Origin: Streptomyces sp. HD
GTDB taxonomy: Bacteria > Actinomycetota > Actinomycetes > Streptomycetales > Streptomycetaceae
Reading direction: 5' to 3'
NCBI RefSeq assembly: GCF_028369295.1
Contig: NZ_JAQMYP010000020.1
Coordinates: 98,593-162,592 of the forward strand
DNA length: 64,000 nucleotides
Positions within the stretch are counted from its first letter, which is position 1; every line of letters starts with the position of its first letter. Position numbers and translations under genes: made by a program. The notes beneath the pieces are model-generated. The model saw nothing but the letters and a program-made list of their open reading frames with translations, was not told the origin of the DNA and did no database searches. Positions 31,945-40,301 of the stretch are shown here, piece by piece.

Positions 31945-32760
31945 TCACAACACGGCGCTGAGGAACTGCCGGGTGCGCTCGTGGTCCGGCTCGGAGAAGA
32001 TCTTCTCCGGCGAACCGGACTCGATCACCCGGCCCGCGTCGAACATGAGGACATCGTCGGAGATGTCCCGGGCGAAGTTCATCTCGTGGGTGACGCAGAG
32101 CATCGTGATGTCCGTGGTGTGCGCGATGTCGCGCAGCACGTCCAGTACGCCGGCCACCAGTTCGGGGTCGAGCGCGGAGGTGACCTCGTCGAGCAGCAGC
32201 ACCTGCGGGCGCATGGCGAGGGCGCGGGCGATCGCGACGCGCTGCTGCTGGCCGCCGGACAGCTGGGTCGGGTACTTGTCCACGTGCTCGGTCAGACCGA
32301 CCAGTTCGAGCAGTCCGCGAGCCCGTTCCTCGGCCTCGTCCTTGGACAGGCCGAGCACATGCACCGGGGCCTCGGTGATGTTCCGCATCACCTTCATGTT
32401 GGGAAAGAGGTTGAATTGCTGGAACACCATTCCGATGTTCTTGCGCACCTCCCGGACATGCTTTTCACCGGCCGGCACGAGCTTGCCGTTCTTCTCCTCG
32501 TGCGTGAGGTAGTCGCCGGCCACCTTGATGGTGCCCTCGTCCGGATTCGTCAGGGTCATCAGAAGTCTGAGGATCGTGGTCTTGCCCGATCCGGAGGGAC
32601 CGATCAGCGTGACGTGCTTGCCGGACGACACGGTGAAGTCCAGGGAATCCAGGACGGTATTGGTGCCGAATCGCTTCGTCACCTTGTCGAAGCGGATCAG
32701 CTCGCTGCCGTCCACCGCGGGATTGACGGTTTCTTTCGAGAGGCTGCTGTCAGCGGACAA
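31945..32760 (-). CDS. ehuA: Polar amino acid / ectoine-type ABC transporter ATP-binding protein (EhuA-like)
   Basis: A 271-residue ATPase from ATG 32760, overlapping the upstream permease gene by 11 bases. It has Walker A GPSGSGKTT, Q-loop MVFQQFNLFPNM, signature LSGGQQQRVAIARALA, Walker B VLLLDEVTSALDPE and H-loop VTHEM. The 20-residue N-terminal extension and the insert YLTHEEKNGKLVPAGEKHVREVRK resemble EhuA of ectoine/hydroxyectoine importers. It couples ATP hydrolysis to import through the two permeases. Because no ectoine-degrading eutBCDE genes are adjacent, the real substrate may differ. Confidence 0.92.
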   Translation of the reverse strand: MSADSSLSKETVNPAVDGSELIRFDKVTKRFGTNTVLDSLDFTVSSGKHVTLIGPSGSGKTTILRLLMTLTNPDEGTIKVAGDYLTHEEKNGKLVPAGEKHVREVRKNIGMVFQQFNLFPNMKVMRNITEAPVHVLGLSKDEAEERARGLLELVGLTEHVDKYPTQLSGGQQQRVAIARALAMRPQVLLLDEVTSALDPELVAGVLDVLRDIAHTTDITMLCVTHEMNFARDISDDVLMFDAGRVIESGSPEKIFSEPDHERTRQFLSAVL

Positions 32761-33403
32761 GGCGACGCTCCAGGACTCGCAGGAGGACAGAGGTGGGGTA
32801 CGAGATCACGATGAAGAGAATGCCGACGACCGTGATCGGCTCCATGTAGTCGAATGTCGTCGCACCGATGCTGTTCGCTTCGAAAAGCATGTCGCCCACC
32901 GTGATGGCGGAAAGCATCGGAGTGTCCTTGAACATCGCGATCACGTAGTTGCCGAGGGCCGGAACCACCCGGCGGAAGGCCTGCGGCAGGATCACCGCGA
33001 CCCAGGTGCGCCCGCGCGGCAGACTCAGCGCGGTGGCCGCCTCCCACTGGCCCTTCGGCACCGCGTCGATACCGGCGCGGTAGACCTCGGCCGTGTACGT
33101 CGAGTAGTGCAGCCCGAGGCCGATGACACCGGTCGTCAGCGCCCCGAAACTCAGGCCCCAGCTCGGCAGCACGAAGAACAGGAAGAACAGCTGCACCAGC
33201 AGCGGCGTGTTGCGGACGAACTCGACGACGGCGCTGACCGGCCAGGTCACCCAGCGGCTCGGTGAACGCAGCGCGATCGCCCACACCAGACCGAGGGCGA
33301 AGGCCACCAGGGAGCCGAGCAGGGTCGCCTGGACGGTGATCCACAGCCCGTCGAGAAGCTGCGGCATGATCTCGCGGACGTAGTCCCAGGACCAGTCGTT
33401 CAT
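32750..33403 (-). CDS. ehuD: ABC transporter permease (EhuD-like)
   Basis: A 217-residue HisMQ-type permease starting at ATG 33403, overlapping both neighbours. Helices run from LLDGLWITVQATLLGSLVAFALGLVWAI onward, with the polar amino acid permease signature EFVRNTPLLVQLFFLFFVLP and the EAA loop EAATALSLPRGRTWVAVILPQAFRRVVP. It forms the membrane channel with the EhuC-like partner. Confidence 0.92.
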   Translation of the reverse strand: MNDWSWDYVREIMPQLLDGLWITVQATLLGSLVAFALGLVWAIALRSPSRWVTWPVSAVVEFVRNTPLLVQLFFLFFVLPSWGLSFGALTTGVIGLGLHYSTYTAEVYRAGIDAVPKGQWEAATALSLPRGRTWVAVILPQAFRRVVPALGNYVIAMFKDTPMLSAITVGDMLFEANSIGATTFDYMEPITVVGILFIVISYPTSVLLRVLERRLVR

Positions 33404-34131
33404 CAGGCACCACCTCCGGTGGCGGAGGGCTGGGGCACGCCCTTCGAGACGGGCAGCCCGCGGCTGAACCAGCCGCTCGCCTGGGGCGCCTGGCCGACCG
33501 AGGCCTTGGCACGGCGCTCCAGCAACCGCATGATCCGGGTCACGACGAACGCGATCACGAAGTACATCACCAGGATGATCCCGTAGACCTGGGCGCTCTC
33601 ACCGGTGGAGAGCCGGGCGAGCTTGGCCTCGAAGGTGAGCTCGCCGATGGACAGCAGCGAGGCCAGCGCGGTGCCCTTGAGCAGCTCGATCAGCAGGTTG
33701 TTGAACGGCGGCATCATCTCCGGCACCGCCTGCGGCAGGATCACCTTCCGCATGCGCTGCCAGGGCGTGAAGTTCAGCGCGACGGCCGCCTCACGCTGGG
33801 CCGGGGACACCGACTGCACCGCACCGCGCACCACCTCGGAGCCGTAGGCACCGTACGACAGGCCGAGCGCCAGGGTGCCCGCCCAGAGGCCGGCGAGCTG
33901 CCAGCCGAGCAGGGGCAGCGCGAAGAACAGCCAGAACATCAGCACCAGTGCCGAGGTGCCGCGGAAGATCTCCACATAGGCACCGGACAGGAAGCGGACG
34001 ATCCACAGGCGTGAGGTGCGTGCCAGGCCGATGCCGAAGGCGACGGCGGCCGCGAGCACGGCGCTGTAGACCATCAGCTGGACGGTGATCCACGCACCCT
34101 TGAACAGGAGTTCCCACAACGGTCCGGTCAT
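33403..34131 (-). CDS. ehuC: ABC transporter permease (EhuC-like)
   Basis: A 242-residue HisMQ-type permease from ATG 34131, overlapping the binding-protein gene by 4 bases (ATGA). The signatures are VEIFRGTSALVLMFWLFFALP and EAAVALNFTPWQRMRKVILPQAVPEMMPP. The C-terminal tail (ERRAKASVGQAPQASGWFSRGLP) is cytosolic. It is the partner of the EhuD-like permease. Confidence 0.92.
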   Translation of the reverse strand: MTGPLWELLFKGAWITVQLMVYSAVLAAAVAFGIGLARTSRLWIVRFLSGAYVEIFRGTSALVLMFWLFFALPLLGWQLAGLWAGTLALGLSYGAYGSEVVRGAVQSVSPAQREAAVALNFTPWQRMRKVILPQAVPEMMPPFNNLLIELLKGTALASLLSIGELTFEAKLARLSTGESAQVYGIILVMYFVIAFVVTRIMRLLERRAKASVGQAPQASGWFSRGLPVSKGVPQPSATGGGA

Positions 34132-35063
34132 TTGTTGCAGAGCTCCTCTGCGGTCAGATCCGTCATGAACTCCTCGGTGAAGCCGAACGGCTTGGCGATG
34201 CGCAGGAGTTCACCGCTCTGCTTCATCTTGTGCAGTTCGCGGTTGAAGGCGTCCCGGACCTTGGTCTCGCCCAGCCGGAAGCCGTAACCGCCGCCGTCGC
34301 GCTGCGGCTTGCCGTCGACCTCCGGGGTGAACGGGTCGGTCATCCCGACCTTGGGGTGGGCGCCGGTCTTCAGGGCCTCGATCATGGTGAGGGCCGTACC
34401 GGCGAAACAGTCGATGCGACCGGCCTCCAGGGCCTCCATGCCGGCGATCTGGTCGCCGTACGTCTGGATCTTGCCCTCCTTGACGCCGTTGCCGACGGCG
34501 TAGTCGTACTCGGCGTAGCCGACGCCGGTCCCCATGCGCAGGCCCTTGTCGGCGACGTCCTTGTACGACTTGAGCTGGTCCGGGTTGCCCTTCGGGACCA
34601 GGAAGCCGTCCTTCGACTCGTAGTCCGGGTCGGAGAAGAGCACCGCCTCGCAGCGGTCCTTGTTGATGAACATCCCGGCGACGATCACATCGAACTGGAA
34701 GGACAGCAGTCCGGGGACCAGCGCGCCGAACTCGACCGGCACCGGTTCGAAGTCCTTGACGCCGAGGCGCTGGAAGATCGTCCGGGCCACGGCCGGGGCC
34801 TCGCCGGTGAGCTCGCCCTGCTTGTTGATGGAGGCGTAGGGGGGCTCGCTGGCTATGCCCATGCGCACGGTGCCCTTGCTGCGCAGGTCGTCCAGCAGCT
34901 GTCCGCCGCTCTTCGCGCCGGTGACGTCGACCCGTGCGCAGCCGGTCGTCGCACCCAGTGCCCCCGCCGCGCCCACCGCTGCCGCTCCGGTGAGCAGCGA
35001 GCGGCGGCGGAGGCCTCTTCGGATTCCGTTGCTTGCTGAGAAGTTCCCCTGTCGTGGAGCCAT
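34128..35063 (-). CDS. ehuB: Solute-binding lipoprotein (EhuB-like), Tat/lipoprotein signal
   Basis: A 311-residue protein from ATG 35063. The signal combines twin arginines (GLRRRSLLTGAAAVGAAG) with a lipobox (GATTGC), so it is a Tat-exported lipoprotein. The binding domain is of the polar amino acid type: TVRMGIASEPPYASINKQGELTGEAPAVA, FDVIVAGMFINKDRCEAVLFSDPDYESKDGFLV and the C-terminal KPFGFTEEFMTDLTAEELC. EhuB proteins bind ectoine and hydroxyectoine through a Phe/Trp cage; I cannot judge that cage here, so ligand identity is open. Confidence 0.9.
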   Translation of the reverse strand: MAPRQGNFSASNGIRRGLRRRSLLTGAAAVGAAGALGATTGCARVDVTGAKSGGQLLDDLRSKGTVRMGIASEPPYASINKQGELTGEAPAVARTIFQRLGVKDFEPVPVEFGALVPGLLSFQFDVIVAGMFINKDRCEAVLFSDPDYESKDGFLVPKGNPDQLKSYKDVADKGLRMGTGVGYAEYDYAVGNGVKEGKIQTYGDQIAGMEALEAGRIDCFAGTALTMIEALKTGAHPKVGMTDPFTPEVDGKPQRDGGGYGFRLGETKVRDAFNRELHKMKQSGELLRIAKPFGFTEEFMTDLTAEELCNK

Positions 35064-35504
35064 GGCCGCGCGCCTACCCAGACCGACCGGGCCTATGCCG
35101 GTCGTTTGCGGCCACAAACCGAGCGTGCCCGAAGCCCTGATGAGGGCGTCCGGCACGGCGTCGTCGGGGTGCGGGGACGTGGTTACCGCGCAGGTCCGAG
35201 CCGTACAGGCAGCTCTTGTCGCCTCCGTGGTTGTCGACCGTCACCTTCGCACCGCCCTTTTTGGGGTGGATCTTGGTGAGTACGCAGTTGGCCGGGCCGC
35301 TGTCGCACATCTTCGCCACCGTCGCGGCCCTGAACGGGGTGCGCCGATGTTTCACGCGAGGTCACGCGTGGCCTCCTGCTGTGCGGGCACCAAGAGTCTC
35401 GTGGGCCCCGCACCGCGCTGCCATTGACTCTTGGGGAGGTGACCGAACGGGCAATGGCCCAGGGAGGCGCCACACCGGGACGAAGCACGTGCACTGGAGG
35501 GCAC
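35064..35504. other. Divergent intergenic region between ehuB and the DUF3830 gene
   Basis: This 441-base region should contain both divergent promoters. GTTTG (35104-35108) and CAAAC (35115-35119) form an inverted repeat about 40 bases from the ehuB start, a possible operator. A minus-strand reading frame at 35074-35355 has coding-like third-position GC and is listed separately as a doubtful gene. Nothing else is recognised. Confidence 0.5.
35074..35355 (-). CDS. Doubtful small gene in the ehuB upstream region
   Basis: A 93-residue frame from ATG 35355. The first 60 codons have strongly GC-biased third positions and a plausible composition with three Cys (KMCDSGPANCVLTKIHP, DNHGGDKSCLYG); the last 30 residues look non-coding (PRRRRAGRPH). 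No ribosome site or known family is visible. It could be a real small protein, a 3'-decayed gene remnant or chance. It would place the ehuB promoter inside or after it. Confidence 0.25.
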   Translation of the reverse strand: MKHRRTPFRAATVAKMCDSGPANCVLTKIHPKKGGAKVTVDNHGGDKSCLYGSDLRGNHVPAPRRRRAGRPHQGFGHARFVAANDRHRPGRSG

Positions 35505-35999
35505 ATGGCCGACCGCCATATCGAAGTTTCGCTGGCCAAGCGTGGAATCACCGCAACCGCAAAGCTGCTGGACGACCGCGCCCCGATCACCTGCGCGGCC
35601 GTATGGGACGCCCTCCCGCTGAGCGGCGACGTCTACCACGCGAAATACGCCCGCAACGAGATCTACGCCCTGTTCCCGCCGTTCGCGCCGGCGGAGCCAC
35701 CGCTGGAGAACCCGACGGTCACCCCGATCCCGGGTGACCTCTGCTACTTCTCCTTCGCCGGCGCCGAGCTGGGCACCAAGGCATACGGCTACGACCGTGA
35801 GGTCCGCCCCGGCACCACGGTCGTCGACCTGGCCCTGTTCTACGAGCGCAACAACCTGCTCCTGAACGGCGATGTCGGCTGGGTCCCCGGCATCGTCTGG
35901 GGCCAGGTGATCGAGGGCCTCGACGCGTTGGCCGAGGCCTGCAACGACCTGTGGCGCACGGGAGCGGCGGGGGAGACGCTCAGCTTCCGAAGGGCCTGA
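35505..35999 (+). CDS. DUF3830 family protein (cyclophilin-like fold)
   Basis: A 164-residue protein from ATG 35505 with a perfect GGAGG ribosome site (35496-35500). Recognisable segments are IEVSLAKRGITATAKLLDDRAPITCAAVWDALPLSG, NPTVTPIPGDLCYFSF and LFYERNNLLLNGDVGWVPGIVWGQVIEG, characteristic of DUF3830. The family has a cyclophilin-like barrel and no established activity, and it often sits with amidases, hydantoinases and Asp/Glu-racemase-like genes, as here. Its 3' end overlaps the convergent amidase gene by 20 bases. Confidence 0.85.
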   Translation: MADRHIEVSLAKRGITATAKLLDDRAPITCAAVWDALPLSGDVYHAKYARNEIYALFPPFAPAEPPLENPTVTPIPGDLCYFSFAGAELGTKAYGYDREVRPGTTVVDLALFYERNNLLLNGDVGWVPGIVWGQVIEGLDALAEACNDLWRTGAAGETLSFRRA

Positions 36000-37380
36000 G
36001 CCCGGCGACGCCGGCCTCGTACAGCGCGTGCGCCGCCCGCAGCACCAGGTCGTCCCGGTGCCGGGCGGCCACGAGCTGGAGACCGATCGGCAGCCCGTCC
36101 CCGTCCGCGCCGACCGGGACCGACGCGGCCGGCTGCTGGGTCATGTTGAACGGGTAGGTGAACGGCGTCCAGCCGGTCCACCTGCGGTGCCCCGAGCCCT
36201 TGGGGACCTCGGCGCCCGCCTCGAACGCCGTGATCGGCAGGGTCGGGGTGACCAGCAGGTCGTAGCCGTCGTGGAAGCGGCCCATCCGGCGGCCCAGCTC
36301 CATCCGGACGTCCACCGCGGCCAGATAGTCGAGCGCGGACAGCCGGGCACCGGCGCCGCAGATCTCCCTGAGGCCCGGGTCGAGCAACTCCCGCTGATAC
36401 GGGCCCAGATGCTGGGTCACCCGGGCCGCCCCGGAGAACCACAGGGTGTGGAAGGCGTCCACCGGGTCGGTGAAGTCGGGGTCGGCCTCCTCGACGTACG
36501 CCCCCAGCCCCGCCAGCCGCTCCACCGCCCGCCGCACCGCCGCCGCGACCGCCGGACGCACCGCCACCTGGCCGCCGAGAGACGGCGAGTAGGCGACCCG
36601 CAGCCCTCGCACGCCGCCCTCCAAGGCGGAGGTGAAGGAGCCCGGCGACGGCGGCAGCGCCGACCAGTCGCGGGAGTCGGGCGCGCCGATGACGTCCAGG
36701 AGCAGGGCCGCGTCGGCCGCGTCGCGGGTCATCGGGCCGACATGTGCCAGGGTGCCGAAGGCGCTCGCCGGGTACAGGGGGACACGGCCGTACGTCGGCT
36801 TCAGGGCGAAGATGCCGCAGAAGGCCGCCGGGATACGGACACTGCCGCCGCCGTCGGTGCCCAGGGCGAGCGGTCCCGCACCGAGGGCCACGGCCGCCGC
36901 CGCGCCGCCGCTGGAGCCGCCCGCGGTGCGGGTTGGGTCGTACGGGTTGCGGGTGACGCCGGACAGGGGCGAGTCGGTGACGCCCTTCCAGCCGAACTCG
37001 GGGGTCGTCGTCTTGCCGAGGAAGACGGCGCCGGCCGCGCGCAGCCGGGCCACGGAGGGGGCGTCCTCGGCCCAGCTCCCCTTCTCGGCAATGGCCTTCG
37101 AGCCCTTGAGCGTCGGCGCCCCGCGCATCAGCAGGATGTCCTTCACGGTGACCGGTACGCCGTCGAGCAGACCGGCCGGAGCGCCGCGCCGCCAGCGCTC
37201 GGCCGAGTCGGCGGCCTGTGCGAGGGCCGCGTCGGCCGTGAGCCGTACGAAGGCGTTGACCTCCGGCTGGATGCGCTCGGCCCGCTCCAGGGCCGCGCGG
37301 GTGGCGTCGACGGGGCTGAACTCTCCTGCCCGGTAGCCGTCGAGGAGTTGTACGGCGGTCAGTTCGGTGAGATCCGTCAT
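35980..37380 (-). CDS. Amidase (amidase-signature family)
   Basis: A 466-residue protein from ATG 37380 (ribosome site ggagg). The Ser-cisSer-Lys triad is visible: Lys in GVPVTVKDILLM, and the Gly/Ser loop RTAGGSSGGAAAAVALG with GTDGGGSVRIPAAFCG. It hydrolyses an amide to a carboxylate and ammonia. Among the neighbours (importer, DUF3830, hydroxyacid dehydrogenase, maleate-isomerase-like proteins) it is the likely entry enzyme for an imported amide. The next gene upstream on the same strand ends 23 bases away, so the two are probably co-transcribed. Confidence 0.93.
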   Translation of the reverse strand: MTDLTELTAVQLLDGYRAGEFSPVDATRAALERAERIQPEVNAFVRLTADAALAQAADSAERWRRGAPAGLLDGVPVTVKDILLMRGAPTLKGSKAIAEKGSWAEDAPSVARLRAAGAVFLGKTTTPEFGWKGVTDSPLSGVTRNPYDPTRTAGGSSGGAAAAVALGAGPLALGTDGGGSVRIPAAFCGIFALKPTYGRVPLYPASAFGTLAHVGPMTRDAADAALLLDVIGAPDSRDWSALPPSPGSFTSALEGGVRGLRVAYSPSLGGQVAVRPAVAAAVRRAVERLAGLGAYVEEADPDFTDPVDAFHTLWFSGAARVTQHLGPYQRELLDPGLREICGAGARLSALDYLAAVDVRMELGRRMGRFHDGYDLLVTPTLPITAFEAGAEVPKGSGHRRWTGWTPFTYPFNMTQQPAASVPVGADGDGLPIGLQLVAARHRDDLVLRAAHALYEAGVAGLRPFGS

Positions 37381-37403
37381 GCGAAGCCCTCCAGCCGTAG
37401 ACG

Positions 37404-38387
37404 TCAGCGTCCGGGTACGTACCCGCGCTGCTTGTCGACCACGTTCAGCAGCGGTCTGCCCGCCTCCCACCGCTCGTACAACTCCACGAACTGAAGTCCG
37501 AGTTCATCGCGCCAGCCGATGGTGTCCCCGCTCATGTGCGGCGACACGATCAGACCCGGCAGCCCCCACAGCGGGCTGTCGGGACCGAGGGGCTCGTCCT
37601 CGAAGACATCGAGCGCGGCCCCCGCGATCCACCGCTTGGTGAGGGCCTCGGCCAGCGCCTCCTCCACCACGAGCTGCCCGCGCCCGACGTTGATGAACCG
37701 GGCCGAGGGCTGCATGACGCCGAAGCGGCGGGTGTCGAACATGCCGTGCGTCTGCTCGGTGAGCGGCGCCGCCGCGATCACCCAGTCGGCGCGGGCCATC
37801 AGCCGGTCGAGGTCGTCGGGGCCGTGGATGCCGGTGCGCGGGACCCGGCCGACCAGCGCGGTGGTGACGTCGAGGGCCTTCAGCGAGCGGGCGATCGTAC
37901 GGCCGATGGGCCCGGACCCGACCACGCACGCGCGCGTGCCCGCGACCCGCTGCCCCTCCCGGTGCCGCCACTCCCGGGCGCGCTGGAAGTCCAGGGTGCG
38001 CGGCAGGTCCTTCGCCATCGCCAGCACCAGCGCGGCGACGTACTCGGCGATCGGCTGGTCGAAGATCCCGCGCGCGTTGGTGACCACCGTGTCCGACGCG
38101 GTCAGCTCCGGGCACATCAGGTGATCCACACCCGCGCTCGCCGTGTGCACCCAGCGCGGACGGGGGCCCTCGCCGGGCCAGGCGCGGCGTACGGCGTGCG
38201 AGGTGAAGTCCCAGACCAGCAGGACATCGGCGGACGGCAGCCGCTCGGCCAGCGTCGACTCGTCGGCGTGCTCGATGCGGGCCCGGCCGGTGAGGCGGCC
38301 GAGGCGGGGGAGGGGCTCGGCGTCGAGGACGAGGAGCGTCGGCGGCGGGCCGGAAGCGGGGGACGGACCGGGGGCGGGTGAGGTCAT
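37404..38387 (-). CDS. D-2-hydroxyacid dehydrogenase (NAD-dependent)
   Basis: A 327-residue protein from ATG 38387. After a Pro-rich N-terminus the catalytic domain and the Rossmann fold (VVGSGPIGRTIARSLKALD) are clear. Catalytic Arg lies in FINVGRGQLVVEEAL, Glu in DVFEDEPLGPDSPLW and His in IVSPHMSGD. It interconverts a 2-keto acid and a D-2-hydroxy acid; the substrate is unknown. It pairs with the amidase and is divergent from the isomerase genes across a 207-base promoter region that holds ACGGTC direct repeats (38537 and 38549) 12 bases apart. Confidence 0.92.
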   Translation of the reverse strand: MTSPAPGPSPASGPPPTLLVLDAEPLPRLGRLTGRARIEHADESTLAERLPSADVLLVWDFTSHAVRRAWPGEGPRPRWVHTASAGVDHLMCPELTASDTVVTNARGIFDQPIAEYVAALVLAMAKDLPRTLDFQRAREWRHREGQRVAGTRACVVGSGPIGRTIARSLKALDVTTALVGRVPRTGIHGPDDLDRLMARADWVIAAAPLTEQTHGMFDTRRFGVMQPSARFINVGRGQLVVEEALAEALTKRWIAGAALDVFEDEPLGPDSPLWGLPGLIVSPHMSGDTIGWRDELGLQFVELYERWEAGRPLLNVVDKQRGYVPGR

Positions 38388-38594
38388 ACGGGGTCGCTTC
38401 TCCGGAGTGTGAGGGGGCGCTTTGCCAGCGCTTGCGGGGATATGCGGGCGCCGTTTCTCAGAGTTTTACTTGAAGGAAACGGTCGTCTGACATGCGAGGT
38501 TTGACCACGCTCGCACCCGAACCTACCTTCGTCAACACGGTCGTAAATACGGTCCGTTGCTCACCTGTTTCTCGTAGTGAGGGCGGTGCCCGCC

Positions 38595-39413
38595 ATGGAC
38601 GCCTTGGACATCTCCTTCCTCGGTGGCCCCCGCCCGCAGCGCGGTGTCGGAGTCGTCGCCCCGTTCGACTTCGCGCTGGACCGAGAGCTGTGGCGCTGGG
38701 TTCCGGACGAGGTCTCGCTGCACCTGACGCGGACGCCGTTCGTCCCCGTCGAGGTCAGCCTCGATCTGGCCCGTCTGGTCAGCGAACACGAGACGCTCGG
38801 CGACGGCGTCCGCACCCTGACCGCGATCACCCCCGAGGTCGTCGCCTACGCCTGCACCTCCGGCAGTTTCGTCGGCGGCATCGCGGGCGAACGGGCGATG
38901 TGCGAGGCGATGACACGGGCGGGCGCGGTGCCGTCGGTCACCACCTCGGGCGCGCTCCTTGAGGCGCTGGCCGAGCTCGGCGTCCGCCGGGTGGCGCTGG
39001 TGACGCCGTACACCGTGTCGGTGACGCGGGCGCTGGAGGACTACGTGGCCGAGGCAGGGGTCATGGTCACCGGCTGTGCCTTCATGGGCCTGACGCGGCA
39101 CATCTGGAGGGTGCCGTACCGCGATGTGGCCGACATGGCGCGCAGGGCCGTGCGCCGTGCCGCCGACGCCCTGTTCATCAGCTGCACCAACCTGCCCACC
39201 TACGACGTGATCCCCCAACTGGAGGCAGAGCTGCGCATCCCCGTGCTCTCGGCCAACCAGGTCACGATGTGGGCGGCACTGCGTCGGCTGGGTACCCGAG
39301 CGGTGGGGCCGTATCAGGCGCTGATCGATCCGGCGGCTCGGATCGATCCGTCCACGCGTGGCGGTCCCGTGCTTCCGGACGTACCGGATGTACCCGAGCA
39401 GGAACAGCAGTAG
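38595..39413 (+). CDS. Maleate isomerase / Asp-Glu racemase superfamily protein, two-cysteine form
   Basis: A 272-residue protein; ATG 38595 follows gagggcgg (GTG 38577 is an alternative). The family's two catalytic Cys are present: Cys87 in VVAYACTSGSFVGG and Cys197 in ADALFISCTNLPTYD. Related enzymes are maleate cis-trans isomerase, arylmalonate decarboxylase and the ectoine protein EutA. Given the two Cys, it could isomerise or racemise a dicarboxylate or an alpha-substituted acid. It is followed 36 bases later by a paralogue that lacks the second Cys. Confidence 0.88.
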   Translation: MDALDISFLGGPRPQRGVGVVAPFDFALDRELWRWVPDEVSLHLTRTPFVPVEVSLDLARLVSEHETLGDGVRTLTAITPEVVAYACTSGSFVGGIAGERAMCEAMTRAGAVPSVTTSGALLEALAELGVRRVALVTPYTVSVTRALEDYVAEAGVMVTGCAFMGLTRHIWRVPYRDVADMARRAVRRAADALFISCTNLPTYDVIPQLEAELRIPVLSANQVTMWAALRRLGTRAVGPYQALIDPAARIDPSTRGGPVLPDVPDVPEQEQQ

Positions 39414-39449
39414 CAGGCAGTAGGCGCAGCGAGGAGCAGGAAGGCCGAC

Positions 39450-40181
39450 ATGACCGCACTCGGATTTCTCTACCCGGGCCACTCCGCAGAGGACGACTAT
39501 CCACGCATCGAACAACTGCTCGCCAGCGACATCAGGGTCGACGTGGTGCACACCGACATCGGTGAGGACGCACACCGCGTGGACGCGCTGCGCCGGATGG
39601 GCTCGGCCGAGCGCCTCGCGGCCGGAGTGGAGGCGCTGCGGCTGACCGGCGCCGAGGCGGTGGTGTGGGCGTGCACGTCCGGCAGCTTCGTCTACGGCTG
39701 GGAGGGCGCCCATGAGCAGGTGCGCAGCCTCGCCGTCACGGCGGGCATGCCGGCGTCGTCGACGTCCTTCGCCTTCGTGCACGCGGTACAGGAGCTCGGG
39801 GTGCGGCGGGTGTCGATCGGGGCGACCTACCCGGACGACGTGGCGGACCTCTTCGCGCAGTTCCTTCGGGCGGCGGGCGTGGAGGTGGTGGCGGTCCGCG
39901 GTTCCGGGATCATCACGGCGGCCGAGGTCGGGACCTGGGGCGACAAGGAGCTCTTCGCCCTGGCGAGGGAGGCGGACCACCCGGACGCGGAGGCCATCCT
40001 CCTGCCCGACACGGCCCTCCACACCGCCTCCCACCTCCCGGCCCTGGAGCAACACGTCTCCAAACCGGTCCTCACCGCCAACCAGGTCACGGTCTGGGAG
40101 GCCCTGAGGCTCACGGACCGCCGCGTGAATGCGCCGGAACTGGGGGCGCTGTTCACGAAGGAGCCGATCGTGCAGGTGTAG
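39450..40181 (+). CDS. Maleate isomerase / Asp-Glu racemase superfamily protein, one-cysteine paralogue
   Basis: A 243-residue protein from ATG 39450. Same fold as the preceding protein: YPGHSAEDDYPRIEQLL, then Cys75 in VVWACTSGSFVYG. At the second active-site position it has Asp187 (ILLPDTALHT) where the first paralogue has Cys197. One-Cys members such as arylmalonate decarboxylase do other chemistry, although there the retained Cys is the second one. It may be a decarboxylase-like enzyme, a half-active partner in a heteromer, or a ligand-binding subunit. Confidence 0.86.
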   Translation: MTALGFLYPGHSAEDDYPRIEQLLASDIRVDVVHTDIGEDAHRVDALRRMGSAERLAAGVEALRLTGAEAVVWACTSGSFVYGWEGAHEQVRSLAVTAGMPASSTSFAFVHAVQELGVRRVSIGATYPDDVADLFAQFLRAAGVEVVAVRGSGIITAAEVGTWGDKELFALAREADHPDAEAILLPDTALHTASHLPALEQHVSKPVLTANQVTVWEALRLTDRRVNAPELGALFTKEPIVQV

Positions 40182-40301
40182 CGGCGCCGGGTGTCGGTGA
40201 CGTCGGCGGTGGCGGTTGCGGCGGCCGGGAATAAAGCGGAGACCCCCTCCTGTTAATGCCGGGCAGGACAGTGCACGGCATCACCACAGGAGGCACCCAC
40301 C

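Noticed and set aside
38532..40055. Long minus-strand open frame opposite the two isomerase-like genes
   Set aside because: It is antisense to two well-supported genes. Its protein is Arg/Gly/Pro/His-rich with no domain, which is the usual shadow of GC-rich coding DNA.
30882..40181. Complete ectoine degradation locus
   Set aside because: The importer is EhuABCD-like, but eutB, eutC, eutD and eutE homologues are absent, so ectoine catabolism should not be annotated.
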